Source of the DNA: Hasllibacter sp. MH4015
GTDB lineage: Bacteria > Pseudomonadota > Alphaproteobacteria > Rhodobacterales > Rhodobacteraceae
Assembly: GCF_020177575.1 (NCBI RefSeq)
Contig: NZ_JAHTBK010000001.1
Coordinates: 62,001-126,000, forward strand
Direction of reading: 5' to 3'
Length of the DNA: 64,000 bases
Below, in pieces: positions 53,343-62,342 of this stretch. Positions within the stretch are counted from its first letter, which is position 1; every line of letters starts with the position of its first letter. The notes below the pieces were generated by a model. It was not told where the DNA came from. It did no database searches and was given only the letters and a program-made list of their open reading frames with translations. The position numbers and the translations under genes are program-made.

Positions 53343-54371
53343 TTGGCAATCAACACGCTGTCTGAGACCGACCCGACCGGCCAAGCGCCCGTATCCGCCG
53401 AATCCCCCGAACACATCCTGACCTTCCCCGACAATCGCCTGCTGATCGAGTTATGCGGCGAATTCGACCGCAACCTCGCGCAGGTGGAACACCTGCTGTC
53501 GGTCCACATCCTTCGCCGTGGCAACGAGCTTGCCATTCTGGGCGATGCCAAGGACCGCGCGGCAGAAGTGTTGCAAGGCCTCTACGAGCGGGTGGAGGCT
53601 GGTAAATCGCTGGAACCGGGCGATATCGACGCCGCTGTGCGCCTCGGCGGCTCGGGCGAGGGCACCGGCACGCGGGATGGCGATCAGATCGAGATGTTCA
53701 AGGGCGGCACGCTGGAGATCGGCACCCGCAAGAAGACGGTCGAGCCGCGCACACAGGCGCAGCAGAACTATGTCCGCGCGCTCTACGATCACGAATTGGC
53801 CTTCGGGATTGGCCCCGCAGGCACCGGCAAGACCTACCTCGCCGTCGCGGTCGCCGTGAACCAGATGATGAGCGGACATGTCGACAAGATCATCCTCAGC
53901 CGACCGGCGGTGGAGGCGGGCGAACGGCTCGGCTTTCTTCCCGGCGACATGAAGGACAAGGTCGATCCGTACATGCAGCCGCTTTACGACGCGCTGAACG
54001 ACTTCCTGCCGGGCAAGCAATTGGCCAAGCTGATCGAGGAAAAGACGATCGAGATCGCGCCGCTGGCCTTCATGCGCGGGCGCACCCTGTCGAATGCCTA
54101 CGTGGTGCTGGACGAGGCGCAGAATGCCACCTCGATGCAGATGAAGATGTTCCTCACGCGCCTGGGGCAGGGCAGCCGGATGGTCATCACCGGCGACCGG
54201 TCACAGGTTGACCTGCCGCGCGGCGTGACCAGCGGCCTGTCGGATGCGGAACGGATTCTCGACGGGGTGAAGGGCATTTCCTTCAACTATTTCACGGCAA
54301 AGGATGTCGTGCGCCACCACATGGTCGCGAAGATCATCGAAGCCTACGACAAGGATGCGCCGGCGGGCTGA
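53343..54371 (+). CDS. phoH: PhoH-family ATPase
   Basis: 342 residues. Walker A GPAGTGKTYLAVAVAVNQM, Walker B VVLDEAQNATSMQMKMFLTR, plus KEKT-type segments conserved in PhoH/YbeZ. YbeZ interacts with YbeY in RNA metabolism; the ybeY gene lies 1 kb downstream with a GNAT gene between. The TTG start (MAINTLSET-like) follows GGAGA with good spacing; no in-frame ATG fits. Confidence 0.92.
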   Translation: MAINTLSETDPTGQAPVSAESPEHILTFPDNRLLIELCGEFDRNLAQVEHLLSVHILRRGNELAILGDAKDRAAEVLQGLYERVEAGKSLEPGDIDAAVRLGGSGEGTGTRDGDQIEMFKGGTLEIGTRKKTVEPRTQAQQNYVRALYDHELAFGIGPAGTGKTYLAVAVAVNQMMSGHVDKIILSRPAVEAGERLGFLPGDMKDKVDPYMQPLYDALNDFLPGKQLAKLIEEKTIEIAPLAFMRGRTLSNAYVVLDEAQNATSMQMKMFLTRLGQGSRMVITGDRSQVDLPRGVTSGLSDAERILDGVKGISFNYFTAKDVVRHHMVAKIIEAYDKDAPAG

Positions 54372-54541
54372 TCGCTGCGGCGCGCCCCGGTTTTCCCGGC
54401 GGCCTTGCGGGACCAGCGCGATTGCAGGACCCACGTGCCGATCAACAGGCACAGGCCGAATCCCACGAGAATCGGATGGTTCGTCAACGGTACGCTGATG
54501 GCGCGGCCAAGCTGCAAAAGCGCCTGTGTGAAATGGTCCAT
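54344..54541 (-). CDS. Small single-pass membrane protein (tentative)
   Basis: 65 residues with one hydrophobic helix (HPILVGFGLCLLIGTWVL) and a basic C-terminus (RWSRKAAGKTGARR). Start at 54541 with SD GAGGCAG. It overlaps the phoH 3' end by 28 nt convergently. It could be a non-coding artefact, but the hydrophobic-basic profile and SD favour a real small gene. Confidence 0.4.
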   Translation of the reverse strand: MDHFTQALLQLGRAISVPLTNHPILVGFGLCLLIGTWVLQSRWSRKAAGKTGARRSDQPAGASLS

Positions 54542-54820
54542 GATAACTGCCTCGAATTTTGTTTTGTCCTCGGTACCGAAACAATTGGGCAGAAAAAGGG
54601 CAGGTGTTTCCCATTTCGCGGGGCAGCCGCCCGTTGACCGCGCGGGTTTCAACCCTCAGGCTACGCCAACACGCGCATATTCGCGCGTGCGGAGGTTTCA
54701 TGTTCGGTCGTCCCGCGACCCCCTGATTTAGCCGGCCCCGAGAGCGCGGGCCTGTGACCGCAACCCCTTTCGGGCAGCGGCGTCTTCAGCCATGAAACCT
54801 CAGAAAAGTGGATCAAACCA
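54542..54820 (+). other. Gap between the small membrane gene and the GNAT gene
   Basis: No gene seen. It contains the hairpin CACGCGC-N6-GCGCGTG (54670-54689) and a 10-codon reading frame from ATG 54792 to a TGA at 54822-54824 that overlaps the TTG start of the GNAT gene by three bases. Confidence 0.4.
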
Positions 54821-55297
54821 TTGACCCAACATGACTTCACCCTGCGCCGGGCGCGGACCCAAGATGCGCAGGACCTCACCACAATCATCACCGCAAGTGG
54901 CCTTTTTTCTCCGGCGGAAGCTGAGGGCTTCGGCGATAACCTGCCCGATATGCTGTCGGGGGACGACGCGACCTGGTTCCGGCTCGACCACGGCACCTTG
55001 ATCGCCGGGGCCGCCTACCTGACCAGGGACGGCATCAACGAAGATGTGTTCAACCTGCTCTTCATCGCCGTGGCCGGTGCCTTTCGTGGCCGGGGCGGCG
55101 GTGCGGCCCTGATCTCGGCGGCGGAGGATGCGGCAAAGGCGGATGGCGGACGTCTGCTGCTGATCGGGAGGAGCGACGGTGCGGAGCAATCCCGCGCCCG
55201 CGCGGTCTATCGCGCGGCCGGGTATGTGCAACAGGGCAAGATCGCCGATTACTACGCGGCTGGTCTCGCCAAGGTGATTTTCGCCAAGGCCCTCTGA
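54821..55297 (+). CDS. GNAT-family N-acetyltransferase
   Basis: 158 residues with the acetyl-CoA binding block VAGAFRGRGGGAALISAAED and DGGRLLLIGRSDG, ending with ARAVYRAAGYVQQGKIADYY. Start is TTG; no in-frame ATG is available before TLRRAR. Placed between phoH and ybeY, which are usually adjacent. Substrate unknown. Confidence 0.8.
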   Translation: MTQHDFTLRRARTQDAQDLTTIITASGLFSPAEAEGFGDNLPDMLSGDDATWFRLDHGTLIAGAAYLTRDGINEDVFNLLFIAVAGAFRGRGGGAALISAAEDAAKADGGRLLLIGRSDGAEQSRARAVYRAAGYVQQGKIADYYAAGLAKVIFAKAL

Positions 55298-55306
55298 CAC
55301 GCACGG

Positions 55307-55335
55307 CATCCGGGCGCGGTGATTGCGCCCGGGTG
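55307..55335 (+). terminator. Hairpin after the GNAT gene
   Basis: CATCCGGGCGC-N7-GCGCCCGGGTG, 11 bp with one U-G. No proper T-run follows (TCATT), so termination is uncertain; the ybeY gene starts 24 nt later. Confidence 0.45.
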
Positions 55336-55358
55336 TCATTGCGCCTAATCCCCCGGCC

Positions 55359-55856
55359 ATGGAGATCGACATTTTGATCGAAGCGCCCGCATGGGACGCC
55401 GTGGCGCTGGAGGAGCTGGCCCAGACCGCCGCGGAGGCCACGCTGCGCGAACTCGCGTTGGAGCCGGAGCATTTCGCGCTGTCCGTGCTGGCCTGCGACG
55501 ATGCCCGGATCGCGGTGTTGAATGCGGAGTTTCGCGGCAAGCAGACGCCGACGAATGTTCTGTCCTGGCCCGCTACAGACTGCGCGTCGGCAATTGCGGG
55601 ACAGATGCCGGACCTGCCCGCCCCCGATCCGGTCGGCCCACCGGAGGAGATCGGCGATATTGCGCTGGCATTCGAGACCTGTGCGCGTGAAGCGGACGAG
55701 GCCGGCAAGACCCTGCCACATCACCTGAGCCATCTGATCGTGCATGGCGTGCTGCATTGCCTTGGATTCGACCACGAAACCGACCCTGATGCCGCACTCA
55801 TGGAGGGGTTGGAGACGCGTATACTTGCCAGATTGGGTGTCCCTGACCCATATTAG
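55359..55856 (+). CDS. ybeY: Endoribonuclease YbeY
   Basis: 165 residues. The zinc motif HGVLHCLGFDHE is intact, with RGKQTPTNVLSWP earlier. YbeY acts in 16S rRNA 3'-end maturation and ribosome quality control. Start at the ATG at 55359; the GTG-type extension upstream overlaps the hairpin and is less likely. Followed 45 nt later by corC. Confidence 0.93.
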   Translation: MEIDILIEAPAWDAVALEELAQTAAEATLRELALEPEHFALSVLACDDARIAVLNAEFRGKQTPTNVLSWPATDCASAIAGQMPDLPAPDPVGPPEEIGDIALAFETCAREADEAGKTLPHHLSHLIVHGVLHCLGFDHETDPDAALMEGLETRILARLGVPDPY

Positions 55857-55901
55857 ACCCACGGGCAATTGCAGCCCGGTTTATTGTTTCGGAAAGGAGC
55901 C

Positions 55902-56801
55902 ATGAGCTCAAACCCTGATCCGTCGTCTCCCGCGGCGCGTGGCGCGCCCTCGGACGATGATGACCCCTCGCCTGAACGGCCCGGGTTCTTTGCACGCTTG
56001 TTCGGAAATGCCGGTAACGGCGCTGACCCGGACGATGCCCCCAATTCCACAGATGAAGCCACTCCGACCGTTCTGGGCCCCCGGCTGCCGAGCATGTCGA
56101 ATCTGCGCCAGATGCGGGTGGAGGACGTATCCATCCCGCGCGCGGAGATCGTGTCGGTCGCCAGCGACATCGGGCTGGACGAATTGGTGCAGGTGTTCCG
56201 CGACAGCGGCCTGACGCGCCTGCCGGTCTATGACGGGACGCTGGATGAACCCATCGGCCTCGTGCATCTCAAGGACATCGCGTTGCAGCACGGCTTCAAC
56301 GGGGACGGGGCGGAGTTCATCTTGTCGGAATCCCTGCGCCCGGTGCTGTACGTCCCGCCCTCGATGCCGATCGGCGTGCTTCTGACGAAGATGCAGGCGG
56401 ATCGCATCCATATGGCACTGGTGATTGATGAATATGGTGGCGTCGACGGGCTTCTGACCATCGAGGATCTGATCGAACAGGTCATCGGTGAGATCGAGGA
56501 TGAACACGACGTCGAGGAGGCGCAGCACTGGACGCGGGAAGACGATGGCGCATTCCTCGCGCTGGCCCGCGCGCCGCTCGATGAGTTTGAATCCGAGATC
56601 GGCCTCGACCTCGTGGACGAGACGGAGGAGGAGGAAGTCGATACGCTCGGCGGCCTGGTCTTCCTCCTGTCAGGCCGGGTGCCCGCGCGCGGTGAAGTCG
56701 TGCCGCATCCCTCGGGCGTGGAATTCGAAGTGATCGACGCCGATCCGCGGCGCATCAAGCGCCTGCGCGTCCGTCTGCCCCAGGACGAGGCGGCGGAGTG
56801 A
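55902..56801 (+). CDS. CorC/HlyC-type CBS-domain protein
   Basis: 299 residues. A low-complexity N-terminus is followed by a CBS pair (MRVEDVSIPRAEIVSVASDI; LPVYDGTLDEPIGLVHLKDI; ALVIDEYGGVDGLLTIEDLI) and a CorC_HlyC transporter-associated domain (VDTLGGLVFLLSGRVPARGE). It lacks the N-terminal DUF21 membrane domain, as in the cytosolic CorC found between ybeY and lnt. SD AAGGAG; GTGA overlap with lnt. Confidence 0.9.
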   Translation: MSSNPDPSSPAARGAPSDDDDPSPERPGFFARLFGNAGNGADPDDAPNSTDEATPTVLGPRLPSMSNLRQMRVEDVSIPRAEIVSVASDIGLDELVQVFRDSGLTRLPVYDGTLDEPIGLVHLKDIALQHGFNGDGAEFILSESLRPVLYVPPSMPIGVLLTKMQADRIHMALVIDEYGGVDGLLTIEDLIEQVIGEIEDEHDVEEAQHWTREDDGAFLALARAPLDEFESEIGLDLVDETEEEEVDTLGGLVFLLSGRVPARGEVVPHPSGVEFEVIDADPRRIKRLRVRLPQDEAAE

Positions 56802-58312
56802 GCGATGCCGATACGCCCGACGGGGGCCTGACGCGCTGGCAATCCCGCGCGTTGGCCGTCTTGGCGGGCGGTGTGGCCGCTCTGTCCCTTCCACCGTTCG
56901 AGGCATGGTACGCGATGTTCCCGGCCCTCGCGCTTGTGACGATTCTCGTGGCCCGGTCCGCCACGCCGAAGCACGCCTTCGCGATGGCATGGTGGGCCGG
57001 TCTGGGCTGGTTCGGGCTCGCGATGCACTGGATCGTGCAACCGTTTTTCGTGGATGCCGCCGCGACGGGCTGGATGGCCCCTTTCGCGCTTGTCCTGATG
57101 GCGGGCGGTCTGGCCCTGTTCTGGGCCGTGCCGGGCTGGGTCGCGGCGCGCCTGACGGGGCCGGGGGCGGGCCGTGCCATGGCCTTCGCCGGGCTTTGGG
57201 CGCTGTCGGAATACGCCCGCGGCCACGTGCTGACCGGCCTGCCATGGGCGGAACCGGGCCACGGTCTGATCGGGACGGAGGCGTTGGCGCTGTCGGCGCT
57301 TGGGGGACCATTGGCGCTCACGCTGGTGGTTTTGCTGCTGTCCGCAGGCTCCGCCGCGCTCTACCTGCGGACCGGCCCCGCGCTGGCGGGTCTGCCCCTC
57401 GCCGCCGGCCTCGCAATCGGACTGATCCCATGGGCCGGACCCGCCCCCGCGCCGACCGACCATCTCGTGCGGATCGTCCAGATCAACGCGCCCCAGCACC
57501 TGAAATGGCAACGCGACATGATCCCGGTCTTCTTCCAGCGGGCGCTGGACCTCACGTCCTCCGCGCCGGGGCCTTCGGGCGCCCCGGACCTGGTTGTCTG
57601 GCCCGAAACCTCGCTTCCCACCATCTTGCGCGATTCCGAAACGCCGCGCGCCCGCATGGCGGAGGCGGCGGGCGACGCCCGGATCATCGTGGGCGGGCAA
57701 CGCTATGCGGGGATCGAGCCGCGCAATATCCTCGCGCTGCTCGCCCCGGACGGAGAAATCACTCAGGTCTACGACAAGCACCACCTTGTGCCCTTCGGCG
57801 AATACATCCCCCTGCGCGGGCTGGCCGACCGGTTGGGTCTCAGCGGATTGGCGCAACAGATGGCAAGCGGCTACCGCCCCGGCGCAGGCCCCGGCCTGGT
57901 GGATGTCGGCCCCCTCGGCCGCGCCTTCCCGATGATCTGCTACGAGGCGATCTTCCCCCGTTACATCGCCCGTCTCGACCGGCCCGATTTCATGGTGCAG
58001 ATCACCAACGATGCGTGGTTCGGCAGTTTCGCCATGCCCTACCAGCATCTGGCCCTTGCGCGTCTTCGCGCCGCCGAACAGGGGCTGCCGATGATCCGCG
58101 CCGCGAATACCGGTGTCTCCGCCATGATTGATGCGCGGGGGCGCGTGGTGGAGGCCTTGCCGATGGACGTGCACGGGGTGCTCGACGTGCCGCTGCCCGC
58201 CGCGTTGCCGCCCACGCCCTACGCGCGCATGGGCGATCTGCCCGCGCTGCTTGTCGCCCTAATTGCCACAGCGCTTGGGCTTGTTGCCGCACGGCGCGCC
58301 GGCGTGCATTGA
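56798..58312 (+). CDS. lnt: Apolipoprotein N-acyltransferase
   Basis: 504 residues. Multiple N-terminal helices, then a nitrilase domain with Glu in VVWPETSLP, Lys in [13 protein letters not shown] and Cys in [10 protein letters not shown], the catalytic triad. It adds the third acyl chain to lipoproteins at the outer face of the inner membrane. GTG start overlapping corC. One C-terminal helix ([18 protein letters not shown]). Confidence 0.94.
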   Translation: MSDADTPDGGLTRWQSRALAVLAGGVAALSLPPFEAWYAMFPALALVTILVARSATPKHAFAMAWWAGLGWFGLAMHWIVQPFFVDAAATGWMAPFALVLMAGGLALFWAVPGWVAARLTGPGAGRAMAFAGLWALSEYARGHVLTGLPWAEPGHGLIGTEALALSALGGPLALTLVVLLLSAGSAALYLRTGPALAGLPLAAGLAIGLIPWAGPAPAPTDHLVRIVQINAPQHLKWQRDMIPVFFQRALDLTSSAPGPSGAPDLVVWPETSLPTILRDSETPRARMAEAAGDARIIVGGQRYAGIEPRNILALLAPDGEITQVYDKHHLVPFGEYIPLRGLADRLGLSGLAQQMASGYRPGAGPGLVDVGPLGRAFPMICYEAIFPRYIARLDRPDFMVQITNDAWFGSFAMPYQHLALARLRAAEQGLPMIRAANTGVSAMIDARGRVVEALPMDVHGVLDVPLPAALPPTPYARMGDLPALLVALIATALGLVAARRAGVH

Positions 58313-58345
58313 ACCTTCGCCCATTCAGGCGTAAGTCGCCCAAAA

Positions 58346-58389
58346 CCTCACAACGGCTTCCTGACGTGAGGTGTCATTATAATGGAGCA
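58346..58389 (+). ncRNA. SAM/SAH riboswitch of metK
   Basis: The stem CCTCAC (58346-58351) / GTGAGG (58366-58371) encloses AACGGCTTCCTGAC, followed after 9 nt by AATGGAGCA (58381-58389). These elements match the SAM-SAH class seen ahead of metK in Rhodobacterales, where the GGAGCA tail pairs into a pseudoknot. Here GGAG is the SD of metK, so ligand binding would block translation. Confidence 0.92.
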
Positions 58390-58395
58390 CCCCCC

Positions 58396-59577
58396 ATGGC
58401 GCGCGATAACTACCTCTTCACTTCGGAATCCGTTTCCGAAGGGCATCCCGACAAGGTTTGCGACCGGATTTCCGACGCTGTTCTCGACGCCTTCCTGGCC
58501 GAAGAACCCGAAGCGCGCGTCGCGGCAGAGACCTTCGCCACCACCAACCGCGTGGTGATCGGCGGTGAAGTGGGCCTGAGCGATCAGGACAAGCTGAAGG
58601 AATACATGGGCCGCATCGACGCCATCGCGCGCGACTGCATTCGCGACATCGGCTATGAGCAGGACAAGTTCCACCACGAGACGGTGGAAATCACCAACCT
58701 GCTGCACGAGCAATCCGCCCATATCGCCCAGGGCGTCGATGCCGCCGAAAACAAGGATGAGGGCGCGGGCGACCAGGGGATCATGTTCGGCTTCGCGGTC
58801 AACGAAACGCCCGAACTGATGCCCGCCCCGATCTGCTATGCCCACAACATCCTCAAGCGGCTGGCCGATGAACGTAAATCCGGGGCGGAGCCTGCGCTGG
58901 GACCGGACGCGAAATCGCAATTGTCGGTGCGCTACGAAAACGGCATGCCGGTCGGCGTGACCTCCATCGTCTTGTCCACACAGCATCTTGACGAGAGCCT
59001 CACCTCCGACGACGTGCGCGCCATCGTGGAGCCCTATATCCGCGAAGAACTGCCCGACGGCTGGATTTCCGACGACACGGTCTGGCACGTGAACCCCACG
59101 GGCAAATTCGTGATCGGCGGGCCGGATGGCGATGCGGGCCTGACCGGGCGCAAGATCATAGTGGATACCTATGGTGGCGCGGCGCCCCATGGCGGCGGCG
59201 CGTTTTCCGGCAAGGATCCTACCAAGGTCGACCGCTCAGCCGCCTATGCGGCGCGCTACCTGGCCAAGAACGTCGTGGCCGCAGGCCTCGCCCATCGCTG
59301 CACGATCCAGTTGAGCTACGCGATCGGCGTTGCCTCGCCCCTGTCGATCTATTGTGACACGCACCAGACGGGTGAGGTTCACGAGGCAGAGATCGAGCGC
59401 GCCTTGGGTCGGGTCATGGACCTGACGCCGCGCGGCATCCGCACCCATCTGGGCATGAATAAGCCGATCTACCAACGGACCGCGGCTTACGGCCATTTCG
59501 GACGCGCGCCCGAGGCCGATGGCGGCTTCTCGTGGGAGCGCACGGATCTGGTCGATGCGATCAAGGGCGCACTCTGA
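58396..59577 (+). CDS. metK: S-adenosylmethionine synthetase
   Basis: 393 residues. Signature [20 protein letters not shown] at the N-terminus, [10 protein letters not shown] (ATP/methionine loop) and [20 protein letters not shown]. It forms SAM from methionine and ATP. Under feedback control of the riboswitch immediately upstream. The ATG at 58396 is 6 nt after the riboswitch tail; the in-frame region upstream is the riboswitch itself. Confidence 0.97.
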   Translation: MARDNYLFTSESVSEGHPDKVCDRISDAVLDAFLAEEPEARVAAETFATTNRVVIGGEVGLSDQDKLKEYMGRIDAIARDCIRDIGYEQDKFHHETVEITNLLHEQSAHIAQGVDAAENKDEGAGDQGIMFGFAVNETPELMPAPICYAHNILKRLADERKSGAEPALGPDAKSQLSVRYENGMPVGVTSIVLSTQHLDESLTSDDVRAIVEPYIREELPDGWISDDTVWHVNPTGKFVIGGPDGDAGLTGRKIIVDTYGGAAPHGGGAFSGKDPTKVDRSAAYAARYLAKNVVAAGLAHRCTIQLSYAIGVASPLSIYCDTHQTGEVHEAEIERALGRVMDLTPRGIRTHLGMNKPIYQRTAAYGHFGRAPEADGGFSWERTDLVDAIKGAL

Positions 59578-59606
59578 CCCCGGGCCGCATCCTGAACAAT
59601 GTCCGG

Positions 59607-59636
59607 AAGGCCGTACTCGAAAGGGTGCGGCCTTTT
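59607..59636 (+). terminator. Intrinsic terminator of metK
   Basis: GGCCGTAC (59609-59616), 8-nt loop, GTGCGGCC (59625-59632) with one G-U, preceded by AA and followed by TTTT. 30 nt after the metK stop. Confidence 0.85.
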
Positions 59637-59685
59637 CGCTGTCCGGCCCTTGAGCCGGTCCGAGGATCACGCTAAGCGCGCCGCC

Positions 59686-60381
59686 ATGGAACGCCCCCAT
59701 CGCAATTTCTACGGCCGCCGCAAGGGCCAGCACCTGAAAGACAGCCAAGAACGGTATCTGGCGGAGGATCTGGACGCCCTGTCGCCGGGGGATGTCGATT
59801 GGGATGCGAACCCAGATCGCACGCCTCTCGACCTCGACGCGCTCTTCGGCGGACGCGATGTCTGGCTTGAGGTCGGCTTCGGCGGGGGGGAGCATCTGGT
59901 CCATCAAGCGGCGAGCAACCCCGATGTCGGCATCCTCGGATGCGAGCCCTATATCAACGGCGTTGCCATGCTTCTGGGCAAGATCCGTAAGGCGGGCGTC
60001 GAGAATCTGCGCGTCTATCCCGGTGATGCGCGCGACATGTTCGATGTGCTGCCCGACGCAAGCATCTCCAGGGCTTTCCTGCTCTACCCCGATCCGTGGC
60101 CCAAGAAACGCCACCACCGCAGGCGCTTCGTCACGCCCGAACACCTCGATCCCTTGGCGCGCGTCCTGAAACCCGGCGCCGAGTTTCGTGTGGCCACCGA
60201 CATCCCCGACTACGTGCGCCAGACACTTGAAGAAGTGCCGGGGCCCGGTTTTGAGTGGCTTGCCGAAGGTCCGTCTGATTGGCGCGAGCCGTGGATGGAT
60301 TGGTTCTCGACCCGCTACGAACAAAAGGCCCTGCGCGAAGGCCGCGTGCCGCATTACTTGACCTTTCGGCGAGCCGGATGA
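59686..60381 (+). CDS. trmB: tRNA (guanine-N7-)-methyltransferase TrmB
   Basis: 231 residues. SAM-binding segment WLEVGFGGGEHL, then GCEPYINGVAML, LLYPDPWPKKRHHRRRFV with the conserved PDPWPKKRH, and the C-terminal SDWREPWMDWFSTRYEQKAL. It methylates G46 of tRNA. The start at 59686 (MERPHRNFYGRRKG) is typical. It depends on SAM from the preceding gene. Confidence 0.94.
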   Translation: MERPHRNFYGRRKGQHLKDSQERYLAEDLDALSPGDVDWDANPDRTPLDLDALFGGRDVWLEVGFGGGEHLVHQAASNPDVGILGCEPYINGVAMLLGKIRKAGVENLRVYPGDARDMFDVLPDASISRAFLLYPDPWPKKRHHRRRFVTPEHLDPLARVLKPGAEFRVATDIPDYVRQTLEEVPGPGFEWLAEGPSDWREPWMDWFSTRYEQKALREGRVPHYLTFRRAG

Positions 60382-60393
60382 GTGGCTAAAAGG

Positions 60394-60428
60394 TTAAGAT
60401 TCGGTTAAAGGAAATCTGAAAATATATT
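60394..60428 (+). promoter_or_regulatory. CtrA-like box and -10 upstream of aroA
   Basis: TTAA (60394-60397), GATTCGG, TTAA (60405-60408), each half within GGTTAA. A possible -10 TATATT is at 60423-60428, so the box would cover the -35, the usual arrangement of CtrA-activated promoters. Confidence 0.45.
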
Positions 60429-60449
60429 GAATACGAATACTTAAGGTAG

Positions 60450-60481
60450 GGTTGCACGCGTGCAACCTTGCTGTTGCAACA
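60450..60481 (+). promoter_or_regulatory. Perfect 18-bp palindrome and TGTTGCAACA ahead of aroA
   Basis: GGTTGCACGCGTGCAACC (60450-60467) is fully symmetric with a central CG, the form of LacI-family operators. TGTTGCAACA (60472-60481) is a second palindrome repeating GTTGCA. Both lie about 95-125 nt before the aroA start and just downstream of the proposed promoter. Confidence 0.5.
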
Positions 60482-60573
60482 TCAATTCACCCCCCAAAAA
60501 TCACCCATGGACCCCCACCGGTCCCGCGTCTATCACCACGGCCCAAGACCCATCGCAAAAGGCCGCATGCCCC

Positions 60574-61929
60574 ATGTCCTCCCACGGTGATCCCCAGCCC
60601 ATGACCGCGCGCCGCGGCGGTGCCCTTAACGGTGTGGCAGAGGTGCCGGGCGACAAGTCGATCTCCCACCGCTCCCTGATCCTTGGCGCGATGGCCGTGG
60701 GCGAGACGCGGGTGACCGGCCTCTTGGAAGGCCAGGACGTGCTGGACACGGCCGCCGCCATGCGGGCCTTCGGGGCGGAGGTGACGCGGGAAGGTGACGG
60801 GACGTGGTCGATCCACGGCGTCGGCGTGGGTGGGTTCGCGGAGCCCGAGGATGTCATCGACTGCGGCAATTCCGGCACCGGCGTGCGCCTGTTGATGGGG
60901 GCCATGGCCACGACGCCGATCTCCGTGACATTCACCGGCGATGCGTCGCTCCGGTCCCGGCCCATGGCGCGGGTGACGGACCCGCTGTCCCTGTTCGGCA
61001 CGCAATCCTACGGGCGCGCGCAGGGGCAATTGCCGATGACGCTCGTGGGGGCGGCCCATCCGCTTCCGGTGCGCTACACCACGCCCGTCCCCTCGGCGCA
61101 GGTGAAATCCGCCGTGCTCCTCGCGGGCCTGAATGCACCCGGTCAGACCGTGGTGATCGAGGCGGAGGCGACGCGAGATCATTCCGAACGGATGCTGGCG
61201 GGCTTCGGCGCGCAGATCACGACCGAGGTGACGGAGGAGGGCCGCGTCATCACCCTGACCGGCCAGCCTGAACTGAAGCCCCAGACCATCGCCGTGCCGC
61301 GCGACCCAAGCTCCGCCGCCTTCCCGGTCTGTGCGGCGCTGATCTGCGAAGGCTCGGACGTGGTGGTCCCCAATATTGGCCTCAACCCCACCCGCGCGGG
61401 CCTGTTCGAGACGCTGCGCGAAATGGGCGCGGATCTGACCTATGAGAACCCCAGGGAGGAAGGCGGCGAACCGGTCGCGGACCTGCGTGCGCGCTTCTCG
61501 CCCGACATGAAGGGGATCGAAGTGCCGCCCGACCGCGCGGCGAGCATGATCGACGAATACCCAATCCTGTCGGTGGTCGCGGCGAATGCCGAGGGGCCGA
61601 CGGTGATGCGTGGCGTCAAGGAATTGCGGGTCAAGGAAAGCGACCGGATCGCCGCAATGGCCGATGGCCTGCGCGCGGCCGGGGTGAAGGTCGAGGATGG
61701 CCCCGATTGGTGGATCGTCCATGGGCGCGGCCCCGGCGGCGTGAAGGGCGGGGCCAAGGTCGCGACCCATCTCGACCATCGCATCGCGATGTCATTTCTA
61801 TGCGCCGGGTTCGCGAGCCGCGAGCCGATCACCGTGGATGATGCGGGGCCCATCGCGACGTCGTTTCCGATTTTCGAAGGGCTGATGCGTGACCTCGGCG
61901 CACGGCTCGAGCGGTCCAACCGAGCTTAG
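60574..61929 (+). CDS. aroA: 3-phosphoshikimate 1-carboxyvinyltransferase (EPSP synthase)
   Basis: 451 residues. [64 protein letters not shown] and [20 protein letters not shown] are the family signatures; overall closest to the alphaproteobacterial (class II-like) enzymes. The NSGTGVR segment has Gly where the CP4 enzyme has Ala. It makes EPSP in aromatic amino-acid synthesis. ATG at 60574 preferred; Met at 60601 also possible. Confidence 0.95.
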   Translation: MSSHGDPQPMTARRGGALNGVAEVPGDKSISHRSLILGAMAVGETRVTGLLEGQDVLDTAAAMRAFGAEVTREGDGTWSIHGVGVGGFAEPEDVIDCGNSGTGVRLLMGAMATTPISVTFTGDASLRSRPMARVTDPLSLFGTQSYGRAQGQLPMTLVGAAHPLPVRYTTPVPSAQVKSAVLLAGLNAPGQTVVIEAEATRDHSERMLAGFGAQITTEVTEEGRVITLTGQPELKPQTIAVPRDPSSAAFPVCAALICEGSDVVVPNIGLNPTRAGLFETLREMGADLTYENPREEGGEPVADLRARFSPDMKGIEVPPDRAASMIDEYPILSVVAANAEGPTVMRGVKELRVKESDRIAAMADGLRAAGVKVEDGPDWWIVHGRGPGGVKGGAKVATHLDHRIAMSFLCAGFASREPITVDDAGPIATSFPIFEGLMRDLGARLERSNRA

Positions 61930-62342
61930 GGAAGGCAGGGGTCTTCAAGCGGGGCGAGCGGGACCGACCAACGCCGCCCGACGGCACCCAACCAGAAGGC
62001 CGGGCTGGCCACGATGCCGATCCCGACGGCCCAGACCAAGCCAACCGGGGATTGAAAGAAAAGCCCGAGCACCACGACAGACCAGCCCGTGATGATCACA
62101 GTGCTGTGCCACCAATAGGCTCTTTCGATGTGACCCCTTAGCGCGGCATTGGTGGCAAAGGCCAACCCCGCCGCTGGCAGGAACGCGACGACGCCAAATG
62201 TCGCGAAGAACAACGTGTTGACCACCATGGCCTCCAGAATTTGGCGTTCTGGGCCTGTGCCGACCGAAATGAGAGCGGCGAAAGCCAGAATGCAGGCGCC
62301 GTAGGCCCAGAGGCAACCACGCCAGATGTCATGATTAGGCAT
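61926..62342 (-). CDS. Small integral membrane protein, function unknown
   Basis: 138 residues with four hydrophobic helices ([69 protein letters not shown]). Overlaps the desaturase stop by 8 nt on the same strand, so likely co-expressed. Stops convergently with aroA (4-nt overlap). Not recognised. Confidence 0.7.
   Translation of the reverse strand: MPNHDIWRGCLWAYGACILAFAALISVGTGPERQILEAMVVNTLFFATFGVVAFLPAAGLAFATNAALRGHIERAYWWHSTVIITGWSVVVLGLFFQSPVGLVWAVGIGIVASPAFWLGAVGRRWSVPLAPLEDPCLP

Noticed and set aside
54661-54700. tRNA or other structured RNA in the phoH-GNAT gap
   Set aside because: A CACGCGC/GCGCGTG hairpin is present but no cloverleaf, no T-loop sequence and no T-run follow.
60574-61929. 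aroA as a naturally glyphosate-insensitive CP4-type enzyme
   Set aside because: The overall similarity is to alphaproteobacterial enzymes, but the NSGTGVR segment has Gly where CP4 has the Ala that reduces glyphosate binding. No tolerance can be claimed.
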